Assembly (NCBI GenBank): GCA_903970315.1 | Contig: CAJCIJ010000184.1 | Location: forward strand, 1-11,129 | Length of the DNA: 11,129 bases | Reading direction: 5' to 3' | Origin: Actinomycetota bacterium | GTDB lineage: Bacteria > Actinomycetota > Thermoleophilia > Solirubrobacterales > Solirubrobacteraceae | Shown: positions 1-6,420 of the stretch, piece by piece | How the letters are laid out: each line of letters opens with the position of its first letter | How positions within the stretch are numbered: position 1 is the first letter of the stretch | Made by a program: the position numbers and the translations under genes | Notes under the pieces: generated by a model | Databases searched by the model: none | The model's input: only the letters and a program-made list of their open reading frames with translations | What the model was told of the DNA's origin: nothing

Positions 1-124
1 CCACCGTGTAGTTGCCCATCTCGGGGCCAAAAAATTGCGTCTGCCAGCCGAAGGCGGCGGTGTAGAACGCGGCCATCCGCTCGCGATCCTCGGCGGGAAG
101 CTCGAAATGCACAACTGGATCCAT
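1..124 (-). CDS. VOC (glyoxalase/bleomycin-resistance fold) protein, N-terminal part only
   Basis: This is the first 41 codons of a gene that runs off the left edge. The translation starts MDPVVHFELPAEDRERM and continues AAFYTAAFGW, followed by FFGPEMGNY. The pattern 'V-H-F-E-(L/I)-P-A-x-D' then 'FY...FGW' is the usual opening of vicinal-oxygen-chelate proteins: a first beta strand with a possible metal-ligand His6, then the helix ending in the FGW turn. The family includes glyoxalase I, extradiol dioxygenases and many small uncharacterised proteins, and the substrate cannot be told from this fragment. The ATG at 124 is supported by a GAGGTGA ribosome-binding site 4 bases upstream. It lies downstream of, and in the same direction as, the membrane-protein gene at 210-887, with an 85-base gap holding a small hairpin. 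Fold assignment is fairly sure; function is not. Confidence 0.8.
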   Translation of the reverse strand, partial: MDPVVHFELPAEDRERMAAFYTAAFGWQTQFFGPEMGNYTV

Positions 125-128
125 CTGC

Positions 129-135
129 TCACCTC
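129..135 (-). promoter_or_regulatory. Ribosome-binding site of the VOC gene
   Basis: Reading the minus strand, GAGGTGA precedes the ATG at 124 by 4 bases (7 from the GAGG core). It is a good anti-16S match and fixes the start of the partial VOC gene. Confidence 0.7.
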
Positions 136-180
136 GCTTGAAGTTGGCTGCCGGCGCGGTTGCGCGGACGTGCAAACGAT

Positions 181-197
181 ATCGGCGGCCTGCCGAT
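181..197 (-). terminator. Small hairpin between two minus-strand genes, possible weak terminator
   Basis: A perfect 6-bp stem (ATCGGC / GCCGAT) with a 5-base loop begins 13 bases after the TGA of the membrane-protein gene at 210. On the minus strand it is followed by ATCGTTTGC, so the T run is short. It could be a weak intrinsic terminator or an mRNA processing site before the VOC gene. Chance occurrence in high-GC DNA is quite possible. Confidence 0.25.
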
Positions 198-209
198 CGA
201 TGGGACCGC

Positions 210-887
210 TCACAGAATGTTCACCGCGCGGGAGACAACCAGTCCGACCGTGACCACCGATACCAGCGACTGGATGCCCATCACCCCCTTCGCCATCAGC
301 GTGAGCGGCATCGTGTCGGTCGGCGAAAAAGCGGTTGCGTTGGTCAGCGAGACATACAGGTAGTCAAGAAAGCGCGGACGCCACGCCAGCGGCTCGATGC
401 GATCGTCGGACATCTGTGGGAACAGAAAGTCAGGCACCCCATCGTGGCCGGCAGCGCGCCGGCCCGGGCCGCCGCGGTCGATCTCCCAGTACCAGAGGCC
501 GAAGATCAGAAAGTTGGTCAACCAGATCAGCACGCCGGCAACAATCAGCGGCCTGCCGCCGGAGACGCCGCCGCGCAAGAGGAAATGCGTCAGCGCCACC
601 AGCGAGAACACGTTTGCGGCGCTGACGAAGGCCGTCAAACCGAGCGCCGCCCGTCGCCGCGTCGTGTGCTCGTGCTCAAGCTGGCGCGGTGTCGCAAAGA
701 ACATGCCGACCAGGAGCACGGCCTCGAGCGCAGGGATCAGCCACGACGGTCCGGCCGCAAGCCGCTTCGGCAATGCCAGCTGCAGACCGATCGCGACAGC
801 CACCGTGAGCTGTGCCGGCCAGGCCGGCTCCGATGCCGCCGGCGGCGGATACGGACGCCCGGGCTGTGCTGACGCTTCCGTGGCCAC
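210..887 (-). CDS. Integral membrane protein with ion-channel-like C-terminal segment
   Basis: A membrane protein of about 225 residues. Hydrophobic segments fall near residues 27-40, 49-65, 80-104, 112-134, a semi-hydrophobic stretch 173-187, and 198-222. The last two, YLYVSLTNATAFSPTDTMPL followed by a long Val/Leu helix ending in RAVNIL, are laid out like the pore helix, loop and inner helix of two-helix cation channels. The same layout occurs in DUF1345-type proteins. No K+ filter motif (TVGYG) is present, so channel activity is only a suggestion. The open frame extends upstream to 1085, but that part is the complement of the SRPBCC gene and has poor protein character, so I prefer the GTG at 887. 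No clear ribosome-binding site precedes it. It is divergent from the SRPBCC gene and upstream of the VOC gene on the same strand. Confidence 0.7.
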   Translation of the reverse strand: MATEASAQPGRPYPPPAASEPAWPAQLTVAVAIGLQLALPKRLAAGPSWLIPALEAVLLVGMFFATPRQLEHEHTTRRRAALGLTAFVSAANVFSLVALTHFLLRGGVSGGRPLIVAGVLIWLTNFLIFGLWYWEIDRGGPGRRAAGHDGVPDFLFPQMSDDRIEPLAWRPRFLDYLYVSLTNATAFSPTDTMPLTLMAKGVMGIQSLVSVVTVGLVVSRAVNIL

Positions 888-891
888 GAGA

Positions 892-936
892 TCAGAGCGT
901 AAGGGCCGGCTCGGAGGTGATCGACTCGCGCTCTGA
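892..936. promoter_or_regulatory. 8-bp perfect inverted repeat in the divergent intergenic region
   Basis: TCAGAGCG (892-899) and CGCTCTGA (929-936) form a perfect inverted repeat with a 29-base spacer. It nearly fills the 63 bases between the divergent GTG starts at 887 (-) and 951 (+). The arms sit almost symmetrically, 4 bases upstream of one start and 14 upstream of the other. This would suit a dimeric regulator or back-to-back promoters, but no recognised operator motif or clear -10/-35 pair was seen. Confidence 0.3.
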
Positions 937-950
937 CACAATCCGTCGCG

Positions 951-1373
951 GTGCAACGCCTCATCTTCGATCCCGACTACGTCCTGGGGCGCGAGCGCAT
1001 CTTTGCCTACCTCGCTGAGCACGAGCACCTCGCGCCGGTCTTCGGCGCCAAGATCCGCCGCATCGGCGACGGCAGCGATGGCCACCGCAACGGCGTCGGC
1101 TCGTCGCGGGAGCTGCGTATCGGTCCACTGCCACCGTTTGTGGAGACCGTGGTCGAGTTCGTGCCCAACGAGCTCATCCGCTACCGCATCACCAAGGGCT
1201 CTCCCCTACGCAACCACGAGGGAACCATGCGCTTTACCGAGCGCGGCAGCGGAACCCACTTGCACTACGAGATCGCCTTCGGCGCCGTCGTCCCCGGCCT
1301 GGATATGGTCGTCGCCGCAGGCCTGCGCCGAGCTGTAGCTCGCGGACTCGCGAACGTCGACGCGCTGGCTTAG
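951..1373 (+). CDS. SRPBCC-superfamily protein (polyketide cyclase/dehydrase-like lipid-binding fold)
   Basis: A 140-residue protein, the usual length for a single START/Bet v 1-type (SRPBCC) domain. Expected elements appear in order. There is an N-terminal strand and helix (DYVLGRERIFAYLAEHEHLA), where family members typically read 'vW..lsDpe..p'. Next come Gly-rich hairpin strands (SSRELRIGPLPPFVETVVEF) and 'ELIRYRITKGSPLRNHEGTM'. The strand pair RFTERGSGTHLHYEIAF follows, and a long C-terminal helix (AAGLRRAVARGLANVDALA) closes the cavity. These proteins bind hydrophobic ligands or act as small cyclases or hydratases; the ligand here is unknown. The start is a GTG without a good ribosome-binding site, so translation may be leaderless or the start may be slightly off. 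It diverges from the membrane-protein gene at 887 and converges with the one ending at 1450. Fold assignment rests on the pattern only. Confidence 0.72.
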   Translation: MQRLIFDPDYVLGRERIFAYLAEHEHLAPVFGAKIRRIGDGSDGHRNGVGSSRELRIGPLPPFVETVVEFVPNELIRYRITKGSPLRNHEGTMRFTERGSGTHLHYEIAFGAVVPGLDMVVAAGLRRAVARGLANVDALA

Positions 1374-1449
1374 ACACCGGCTATCGGCCGGCCGTGGGCG
1401 ACTCCCTGCCCCAGTCTCGAAGATCGGCGTTAGCGACTGTGGCCGTGGT

Positions 1450-2022
1450 TCACGGGTCATCAACGCCGCCCGCTGCGGGCGGACTGTGTTTGCCGCGCAG
1501 AAACCCGATCACCTGCTTACTGAGGCCCATAGTGGGCCCACCGACCAGCTCCCAGGAGCGCGCGATGCCAAACAGGGAGCAGACGATCACAAGTACACAG
1601 ATGGTCTGGAGGTCACCGGCGTCGGACGAGCGCCGCTCGAGTCCCATGCCGGCAAGCAGCTGAAGTACGAAGACGACAAGTAGCCCAATCAGAAACACCA
1701 GGTCGCCGAGTGCAATGCGCTTTGCGCGCCAGGCGGGAGCGGCGCGCACCAGGCAGCCGGCGATGAACATCAGACCGAGAATGGCGACCGTGGTGGCCGC
1801 ACCGCCCACGTAGCCACCTGGCACCAGGCCGAACAGCGCCACAGTCAACGCATTGGTAAACGCGGTCAGGGCGGCGGCGGCGCGCACGGCGTGAACCTCT
1901 GATGCGTCCGGACCGAGAACACGCTCGGGCGCAACGGAGATCGCCACGAAGAGCAGCCCGATAAGGGCTCCCGCGACGCTCGCAGCAGCCTGAAAGAACT
2001 CGTGCGCGGAGGCCAAAGTCAT
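1450..2022 (-). CDS. Five-helix integral membrane protein of unknown function
   Basis: A 190-residue, strongly hydrophobic protein. Likely membrane helices are at residues 10-30 (with the small-residue pattern AAASVAGALIGLLFVAISV), 45-67, 73-95, 103-126 and 138-156. A short polar tail follows (residues 165-190, with PPAAGG). I do not recognise a catalytic or transport motif. Similar small membrane proteins starting 'FF.A.A.VAGALIGLLFVAIS' are, to my knowledge, annotated as hypothetical in many soil bacteria. The ATG at 2022 begins MTLASAHEFF and lacks a strong ribosome-binding site. The gene is convergent with the SRPBCC gene (76-base gap) and divergent from dps (185-base gap). GC3 and codon use match the flanking genes, so nothing suggests recent transfer. 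Confidence 0.72.
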   Translation of the reverse strand: MTLASAHEFFQAAASVAGALIGLLFVAISVAPERVLGPDASEVHAVRAAAALTAFTNALTVALFGLVPGGYVGGAATTVAILGLMFIAGCLVRAAPAWRAKRIALGDLVFLIGLLVVFVLQLLAGMGLERRSSDAGDLQTICVLVIVCSLFGIARSWELVGGPTMGLSKQVIGFLRGKHSPPAAGGVDDP

Positions 2023-2039
2023 CTCAGCAAGCTAGCTCG

Positions 2040-2060
2040 GCGCGCGGCCAGACCGCGCGC
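2040..2060. promoter_or_regulatory. GC-rich hairpin in the divergent region upstream of dps
   Basis: GCGCGCGG (2040-2047) and CCGCGCGC (2053-2060) form a perfect 8-bp stem with a CCAGA loop. It begins 18 bases upstream of the minus-strand start at 2022, and a palindromic AGCTAGCT lies between. It could be an operator or a 5'-leader hairpin of the membrane-protein gene. No T tract follows it. In DNA this GC-rich such stems also arise by chance. Confidence 0.25.
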
Positions 2061-2194
2061 GAGCGCGATCGGGCAAGTCCCGGCGCTCACTGCGCGCAGG
2101 TGGGTTCCGGACAGGCGCCGGTTTTTAGGCAAGATGGACGCGCGCCTTGCACGGCTTGCCCGAGGGCGCTCAACACGGCACACAATCCGATCGC

Positions 2195-2200
2195 AAGGAG
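2195..2200 (+). promoter_or_regulatory. Ribosome-binding site deciding the dps start
   Basis: AAGGAG lies 7 bases before the ATG at 2208. The frame is open upstream to a GTG at 2100, but that 36-residue extension is Arg/Pro/Cys rich and absent from Dps proteins. The ribosome-binding site therefore settles the shorter start. Confidence 0.75.
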
Positions 2201-2207
2201 AACGACG

Positions 2208-2705
2208 ATGGCGATAACCACTGGCTCCACAGCGCACCTACCGGCGCTTGGCGAGCACGAGCGCGCCGAGGTGGGACGCGAGCTCCAGGCAACGCTGCTT
2301 GAGCTCGTTGACCTGTCGCTGCTTGGCAAGCAGCTGCACTGGAGCGTCGTAGGGCCGCTGTTCCGGCCACTGCACCTCTATCTGGACGAGCTGATTGACG
2401 CCTGGCGCGACGCCTCGGACACCGTCGCCGAGCGCGCCGTGGCACTTGGCTACTGGCCCGACGGGCAGGCTGAGGCGGTCGCCGCGGAGAGCAAGGTGGC
2501 GCCAGTAGAGCGCGGCGCGATCGAGGATCAGGCGCTGCTGCATGCCCTCGCCGAGCGTGTCGCCGACGTAGCCGAGCGGATCAGGGAGCGAATGGATCGT
2601 GTCGGCGAGCTCGACTCGGCTTCCGAAGATGTCCTGGTTGGCGTCGTGCGCTCACTTGAGGAGCAGCTTTGGATGATCCGAGCTCAGCTACCGCAGAACG
2701 GTTGA
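2208..2705 (+). CDS. dps: Dps-family mini-ferritin (DNA protection during starvation / iron storage)
   Basis: A 165-residue protein of normal Dps length. Dps proteins form dodecameric shells that oxidise Fe(II) with H2O2 at inter-subunit ferroxidase sites, limiting Fenton damage to DNA. The signature is clear: KQLHWSVVGPLFRPLHLYLDE, then DTVAERAVALG. The putative ferroxidase ligands are His44, His56, Asp60, Asp71 and Glu75. Their spacing (12, 4, 11, 4) matches that of the E. coli Dps ligands H51, H63, D67, D78 and E82. The N-terminal tail (MAITTGSTAHLPALGEHERA) has no Lys/Arg cluster and the C-terminus (RAQLPQNG) is short. Non-specific DNA binding by a basic tail is therefore not apparent, and it may act mainly as an iron/peroxide mini-ferritin. 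The alpha/beta hydrolase gene follows 108 bases downstream on the same strand. Confidence 0.93.
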   Translation: MAITTGSTAHLPALGEHERAEVGRELQATLLELVDLSLLGKQLHWSVVGPLFRPLHLYLDELIDAWRDASDTVAERAVALGYWPDGQAEAVAAESKVAPVERGAIEDQALLHALAERVADVAERIRERMDRVGELDSASEDVLVGVVRSLEEQLWMIRAQLPQNG

Positions 2706-2711
2706 TTACAG

Positions 2712-2756
2712 GGCTCGCGAGCCGACGCCGCACCGACATACGCGCCTAAAAGCGCG
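2712..2756 (+). terminator. Palindrome and hairpin downstream of dps, possible terminator
   Basis: Six bases after the dps stop is a perfect 12-bp palindrome, GGCTCGCGAGCC (2712-2723). Eighteen bases further is a 5-bp stem CGCGC / GCGCG (2741-2745 and 2752-2756) with a CTAAAA loop. Neither has a T tract, so this is at most a weak or factor-assisted terminator. The first element could also be a protein-binding palindrome. Confidence 0.25.
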
Positions 2757-2800
2757 CACCACGATCCGACGCTGCCGAAGATGTAGTCGATACTGTTCCC

Positions 2801-2810
2801 GGGGGGGGAG
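2801..2810 (+). promoter_or_regulatory. Ribosome-binding site of the hydrolase gene, formed by a G8 run
   Basis: Eight consecutive G bases followed by AG precede the hydrolase start. GGGAG lies 3 bases before the GTG at 2814 and 9 bases before the in-frame ATG at 2820. The ATG has the more usual spacing, so either start may be used. Confidence 0.5.
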
Positions 2811-2813
2811 CAC

Positions 2814-3734
2814 GTGACGATGCCGAGCGCAAGTAACGAACCCGAGCTCCGCACGCTGCTGTTGCACGGTCGCCGCATTGCGTACCTGCAGGCTGGCAGC
2901 GGCCCGGTGGTGCTGTTGATCCACGGAATCACCTCGGACTCGTCGAACTGGCGCCGGGTCATACCGGCGCTTGCGCGGCACTTCACGGTCATCGCGCCGG
3001 ACCTGATCGGCCACGGGCTATCGGACAAGCCAAAGGGCGACTACTCGCTCGGCTCCCATGCGAGCTGCCTGCGCGACCTGTTGGTCGCTCTCGGTCACCC
3101 GCGTGCCACGGTCGTCGGGCATTCTCTCGGAGGGGGCATCGCGATGCAGCTCTTCTACCAGCACCCCGAACGCTGCGAGCGCCTGGTGCTCGTCGACAGC
3201 GGCGGCCTCGGGCGTGATGTGAGCCTGTTGCTGCGGGCGGCGACACTGCCCGGCGCTGAGGTGGTGCTGCCCGTGCTCGCGGCGAGCCGCGTGCTTGATG
3301 TTGCCCGGTTCGCAGGAGGAGTCCTGGGGCAGTTGGGCATCCACGCCAGAACCGATCTCGCGGAGATGGGTCACGGCCACGCCACGCTCTCCGATGGCCA
3401 GACGCGCTCAGCGTTCGTGCACACGCTGCGAGCCGTGGTGGAGCCCGGCGGGCAGCGGGTCGACGCGACCAACCGTCTGTATCTTGTCCAGCACGTTCCA
3501 CTGCTGCTGATATGGGGCGAACACGACTCGCTGATCCCGGTATCGCACGGACGCAGGACCCACGCGCAGGTGCCCGGCAGTCGCCTGGAGGTCTTCCCCG
3601 AATCCGGTCACTTCCCCCAGCTGGACGAGCCCGCGCGGATGGTTGAGGTGCTCACGAGCTTCATTGAAAGTACGCAGCCGGCCAACCTTGACCCCGACCA
3701 CTGGCGCGAGCTGCTGGACATAGAGGAGCTTTAG
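2814..3734 (+). CDS. Alpha/beta-hydrolase fold enzyme
   Basis: About 306 residues (304 if the ATG at 2820 is used), a standard length for this fold. Visible landmarks are the oxyanion-hole HG in LLIHGITSDSSNW (His37-Gly38), DLIGHGLSDKP (residues 63-73), and the nucleophile elbow GHSLGGG with Ser104. Later come the acid in WGEHDSLIPV (Asp238) and the catalytic His266 in ESGHFPQLDEP. All members of the Ser-Asp-His triad are present, so it should be an active soluble hydrolase. A variable cap region lies at about 131-225. Family members include esterases, epoxide and haloalkane hydrolases and meta-cleavage product hydrolases. Ser as nucleophile argues against haloalkane dehalogenases and epoxide hydrolases, which use Asp. 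The substrate is not deducible. The tail after residue 285 (PANLDPDHWRELLDIEEL) is an acidic extension. It sits between dps and a diguanylate cyclase on the same strand; the gaps of about 110-120 bases make a tight operon uncertain. Confidence 0.88.
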   Translation: MTMPSASNEPELRTLLLHGRRIAYLQAGSGPVVLLIHGITSDSSNWRRVIPALARHFTVIAPDLIGHGLSDKPKGDYSLGSHASCLRDLLVALGHPRATVVGHSLGGGIAMQLFYQHPERCERLVLVDSGGLGRDVSLLLRAATLPGAEVVLPVLAASRVLDVARFAGGVLGQLGIHARTDLAEMGHGHATLSDGQTRSAFVHTLRAVVEPGGQRVDATNRLYLVQHVPLLLIWGEHDSLIPVSHGRRTHAQVPGSRLEVFPESGHFPQLDEPARMVEVLTSFIESTQPANLDPDHWRELLDIEEL

Positions 3735-3802
3735 CGCTCAAGCTCGGCCGACAGCCTGACGATCAATGGTTGTGCTCGCTCGAACCTCCACACGTGATCG
3801 CG

Positions 3803-3818
3803 ACGGTCTGACGACCGT
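3803..3818 (+). terminator. Hairpin between the hydrolase and diguanylate cyclase genes
   Basis: A perfect 6-bp stem, ACGGTC / GACCGT, with a TGAC loop lies 68 bases after the hydrolase stop and 39 bases before the GTG at 3858. TTCG follows it rather than a T run. It may be a weak terminator for the hydrolase or an operator for the cyclase gene. Confidence 0.25.
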
Positions 3819-3857
3819 TCGCGGCGTGGAGCGCCCGAGCATCACGACATCTCTGCA

Positions 3858-5123
3858 GTGGCCGCTGAGACAGCGGTGACCAAGCCCGTCGCGAACATGT
3901 TCGAGTCGGCATTCGAGCTCGCGCCGACCGGGGTCGCCCTCATCGGTATGGACGGCCGTTTCATGCGCGTCAACCTTGCGCTTTGCCAGCTGCTCGGGCG
4001 CCGGGCGGAGGAATTGGTTGGCTCGACGTCCGCGCCCTTTACGCACCCCGATGATCTCGATGTCACCGCGCAGGCGTACGCCCACCATCGAGAAACGGGC
4101 ACGATACTTAAGGTGCACAAGCGCTATCTGCGCCCCGACGGCGAGGTCGTGTGGGCATCCACGATCGGCCACACCGTGATGGGAGCGGACGGCGAGGCCC
4201 CCTACATCGTCGCGCACTTCCTCGACGTGACCGCGATCAAACTGATCGAGCAGCGCCAGCTGGAGGCAAGCGCGCTGTTTGAGACAGCATTCGCCGACGC
4301 CCCCATGGGCATGGCGTTGTTCGCCCGAACCGGCCGCTGGCTCAAGGTCAACCGCGCACTGTGCGAGCTGACTGGCTACCCCGAGGCCCAGCTACTTGGC
4401 CTGACAACTCAACAGATCACGCATCCTGAAGATGTCAACGCCGTGCTCGAACACCGACAGGCACTCGTCGCCGGCGAGGCGGACCACTACTCCTTGGAGC
4501 AGCGGTACCTCAACGCCGAGGGCCAAGAGATCTGGGTCAACGTCTCGGTCTCGGTCGTTCGCGATCACACAGGACAGCCCCTGCACTTCATCGCCCATAT
4601 CGAGCCCATCTCCGAGCGCATGGAGCTGCAGGCAAGCCTGCGGGCGCTCGCCGATCACGATCCTTTGACCGGTCTGTGGAACCGGCGCCGATTTGACGAG
4701 GAGCTCGATCGCGAGACCGCTCGCCACCAGCGCTACGACGAGCCCTGCGCGCTGCTGATCATTGACCTCGACGAGTTCAAGGGAGTCAACGACACCTACG
4801 GCCACCACGCCGGCGACGAACTGCTCAGTCTGATCGCAACCAGGATTCGCGCATCACTGCGTGCAAGCGACTCCGTAGCGCGGATCGGCGGCGACGAGTT
4901 CGCGGCGATCCTGCCGAACATCGCTCCCGACGCCCTCACCCACGTCGTGAGCAAGCTGCACCAGGTAATCGTTGGGAGCCGTATCACCGTCAACGGCGAG
5001 ACGTTCGCCGTCAGCGCAAGCATCGGCAGCCAACCGCTGGACGGCAACGCCTCAGACCAACAGGCAGCGATGGCAAAGGCCGACGCTGCGATGTACCAGA
5101 GCAAGGCACATGCGCGCGCATAG
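3858..5123 (+). CDS. PAS-PAS-GGDEF diguanylate cyclase (soluble, predicted active with I-site)
   Basis: A 421-residue signalling enzyme predicted to make cyclic di-GMP from two GTP. PAS domain 1 spans about residues 14-130, beginning FESAFELAPTGVALIGMDGR; its PAC-like end YLRPDGEVVWA is followed by FLDVTAIK. PAS domain 2 spans about 141-255 (FETAFADAPMGMALFARTGR, GYPEAQLLGLT, YLNAEGQEIWV). The GGDEF domain runs from about 262 to the end. It starts DHDPLTGLWNRRRF (Asp268) and has the metal-binding strand IIDLDEFKGVNDTYGHHAGD. The intact active-site loop GGDEF is at residues 344-348. An RxxD motif (RASD, 335-338) sits exactly five residues before it, the canonical position of the product-inhibition I-site. 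There are no membrane helices, so the signal sensed by the PAS pair is cytoplasmic. The GTG at 3858 lacks a strong ribosome-binding site; an ATG at codon 14 would remove little. No EAL or HD-GYP partner is in view. Confidence 0.92.
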   Translation: MAAETAVTKPVANMFESAFELAPTGVALIGMDGRFMRVNLALCQLLGRRAEELVGSTSAPFTHPDDLDVTAQAYAHHRETGTILKVHKRYLRPDGEVVWASTIGHTVMGADGEAPYIVAHFLDVTAIKLIEQRQLEASALFETAFADAPMGMALFARTGRWLKVNRALCELTGYPEAQLLGLTTQQITHPEDVNAVLEHRQALVAGEADHYSLEQRYLNAEGQEIWVNVSVSVVRDHTGQPLHFIAHIEPISERMELQASLRALADHDPLTGLWNRRRFDEELDRETARHQRYDEPCALLIIDLDEFKGVNDTYGHHAGDELLSLIATRIRASLRASDSVARIGGDEFAAILPNIAPDALTHVVSKLHQVIVGSRITVNGETFAVSASIGSQPLDGNASDQQAAMAKADAAMYQSKAHARA

Positions 5124-5173
5124 GGTCGGGGATCCTCTGCCAGGTTGACCGCTTCCCCCACCAGCCGGACCCG

Positions 5174-5446
5174 TTGATCGTCAGGAGCGTCGAACATCAC
5201 CTTGTCTATCACTCGCATCACGCGGTGATGTGGGGGTTCCCGGGGAACATCATGAAGATCATCGTCCGCGTGACGAGCAGCACCGATCCACGCTGCGCGG
5301 TGGGCACTCGCGGGCGCGCCACCCTGTTCGCGAGCTACAACGGCGTGCGCAGCGACAGCGTCCAGTTCAAGTTCCCGGCCGCGTGCAAAGCGCACGACCA
5401 CGTGTACCACGGGACGGAAGTCAATAACCAGGTTCCGCCGCTTTAG
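5174..5446 (+). pseudogene. Probable 3' remnant of an unidentified protein gene
   Basis: The 368 bases between the cyclase stop and the end of the giant gene contain an open frame ending at the TAG of 5444-5446. The given span starts at a TTG, but the frame is open and protein-like from about 5126. Codons are strongly G/C-ended throughout, typical of real genes here. The product reads LIVRSVEHHLVYHSHHAVM, then MKIIVRVTSSTDPRC, GRATLFASYNGVRSDSVQF and KFPAACKAHDHVYHGTEV. It is beta-strand-like with two cysteines about 28 residues apart, as in an extracytoplasmic domain. No start has a ribosome-binding site and no signal peptide is visible. I therefore read it as the surviving C-terminal end of a larger gene whose 5' part was lost beside the cyclase gene. 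A genuine small protein of about 90 residues is the alternative. I do not recognise the family with certainty. Confidence 0.4.
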
Positions 5447-5491
5447 AGCCGCAGGCACGGGAGAACGGACTTGGGCTCTGCGTAGGAGGCG

Positions 5492-6420
5492 TCAGCGCAT
5501 GGTGAGCAGGGCTTGGCTTTCCTCTCCGAGCACCTTCGCGTCCGCACCGAAGGACGCGTTGTTCTCAGGTTCCCGAGGTGACAACAGCGCCCCCGACCAG
5601 CCCTGTTCGAGTTCCAGGCGCGACGGGTCCACGCCCGTCCCCACGCCGTTACGCCAGGTCTCTTCGACGCTGCCGTAGAGCGGGATTTCAATCGGGATCT
5701 GTGGGATCACCAAGTTCAGCTCAATGCACCCGGCCGGGATTTCTGTGAGCGTCGGCGAAGCGGGAAAGCACCTCGAGTTGCCTTCACGCGCTCGGCACCT
5801 GACGGGATCCGTTGCGCTGGCTTCCCCTTCGCCCGGCCCACATTCGCCGTATGAGGCGATGCCGATCCGTTGCAGAACAACCGATTCCCCAGCGCTTGTC
5901 CGCCCACGGATCATTTCTGCCTTCCACGGCAGGCTTGTGTTCTGGCGGTTGACTTCACTGACGAGTTGAGCATGGGTCCGCTCAGTCGGAGGGCATTCGG
6001 CCAGGCGTTTGTATACGCCACGTTCGCTGACGGCGCACGCTTCTGCTTCGCGTGTGCGCTCCTGCAGCGACTTTTCGCCGGTTACGAAGACCGTGATCGG
6101 GCCAGTGCCGCTTTCGTGTTCAATCGGTTCAAGCAGTTCCGGCGCCGTGCAATCAGCCGTCCCCCACGCGTTGATCACGCCGTAGGCACGGAGCGGGTTC
6201 TCGGTTTCGGCACCTTCGTATTCGTTCCAAAGCCTGCCGGTCGAGGTACTCGTGCAGTGCACACCCGCGGGGCCGAAGCCTTCGGCGTGCAGGGTGAGCG
6301 GCCCCCACGAGACCGTCGGTTCATACGCAGAGCGCACGGCGTGCTTTTCGGTAGCGAGACACACTTCGGTTTCCGCGACGCATGTGGCGATCACCGGCTT
6401 GACGGAGCTGTTGGCGATCA
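5492..6420 (-). other. Cysteine-rich C-terminal region of the giant protein, no recognised domain
   Basis: About 308 residues follow the last TIG domain. Ten cysteines are spread over it, in contexts such as IATCVAETEVCLATE, GVHCTSTS, GTADCTAP, EACAVSE, LAECPPTE, YGECGPGE, VRCRARE, SRCFPAS and AGCIELN. The even number fits disulfides in a secreted protein. A central segment (TERTHAQLVSEVNRQNTS) looks helical. The end (LGEESQALLTMR) carries no anchor. I do not recognise the family. Confidence 0.55.

Noticed and set aside
138..936. Plus-strand open frames opposite the membrane-protein gene
   Set aside because: The products are low-complexity Arg-rich shadow translations, while the opposite strand gives a coherent membrane protein.
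888..1085. N-terminal extension of the 210-887 membrane protein up to an ATG at 1085
   Set aside because: It is the complement of the SRPBCC coding sequence, reads as low-quality polar protein and would abolish the divergent gap. The GTG at 887 is preferred.
1466..1482. Inverted repeat CCGCCC / GGGCGG as a terminator between convergent genes
   Set aside because: It lies inside the last codons of the minus-strand membrane-protein gene (encoding PPAAGG), has no T tract, and is expected from the codon composition.
2147..2186. Possible -35/-10 promoter for dps (TTGCCC or TTGCAC with CACAAT)
   Set aside because: Spacing is 19 or 28 bases and the -10 would almost touch the ribosome-binding site, so it is not credible.
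2100..2207. Longer Dps start at the GTG of 2100
   Set aside because: The extension is rich in Arg, Pro and Cys and unlike any Dps tail, while AAGGAG sits ideally before the ATG at 2208.
5445..5479. Inverted repeat AGAGCC ... GGCTCT between convergent gene ends
   Set aside because: Only a 6-bp stem with a 23-base loop and no T tract; too weak to call a terminator.
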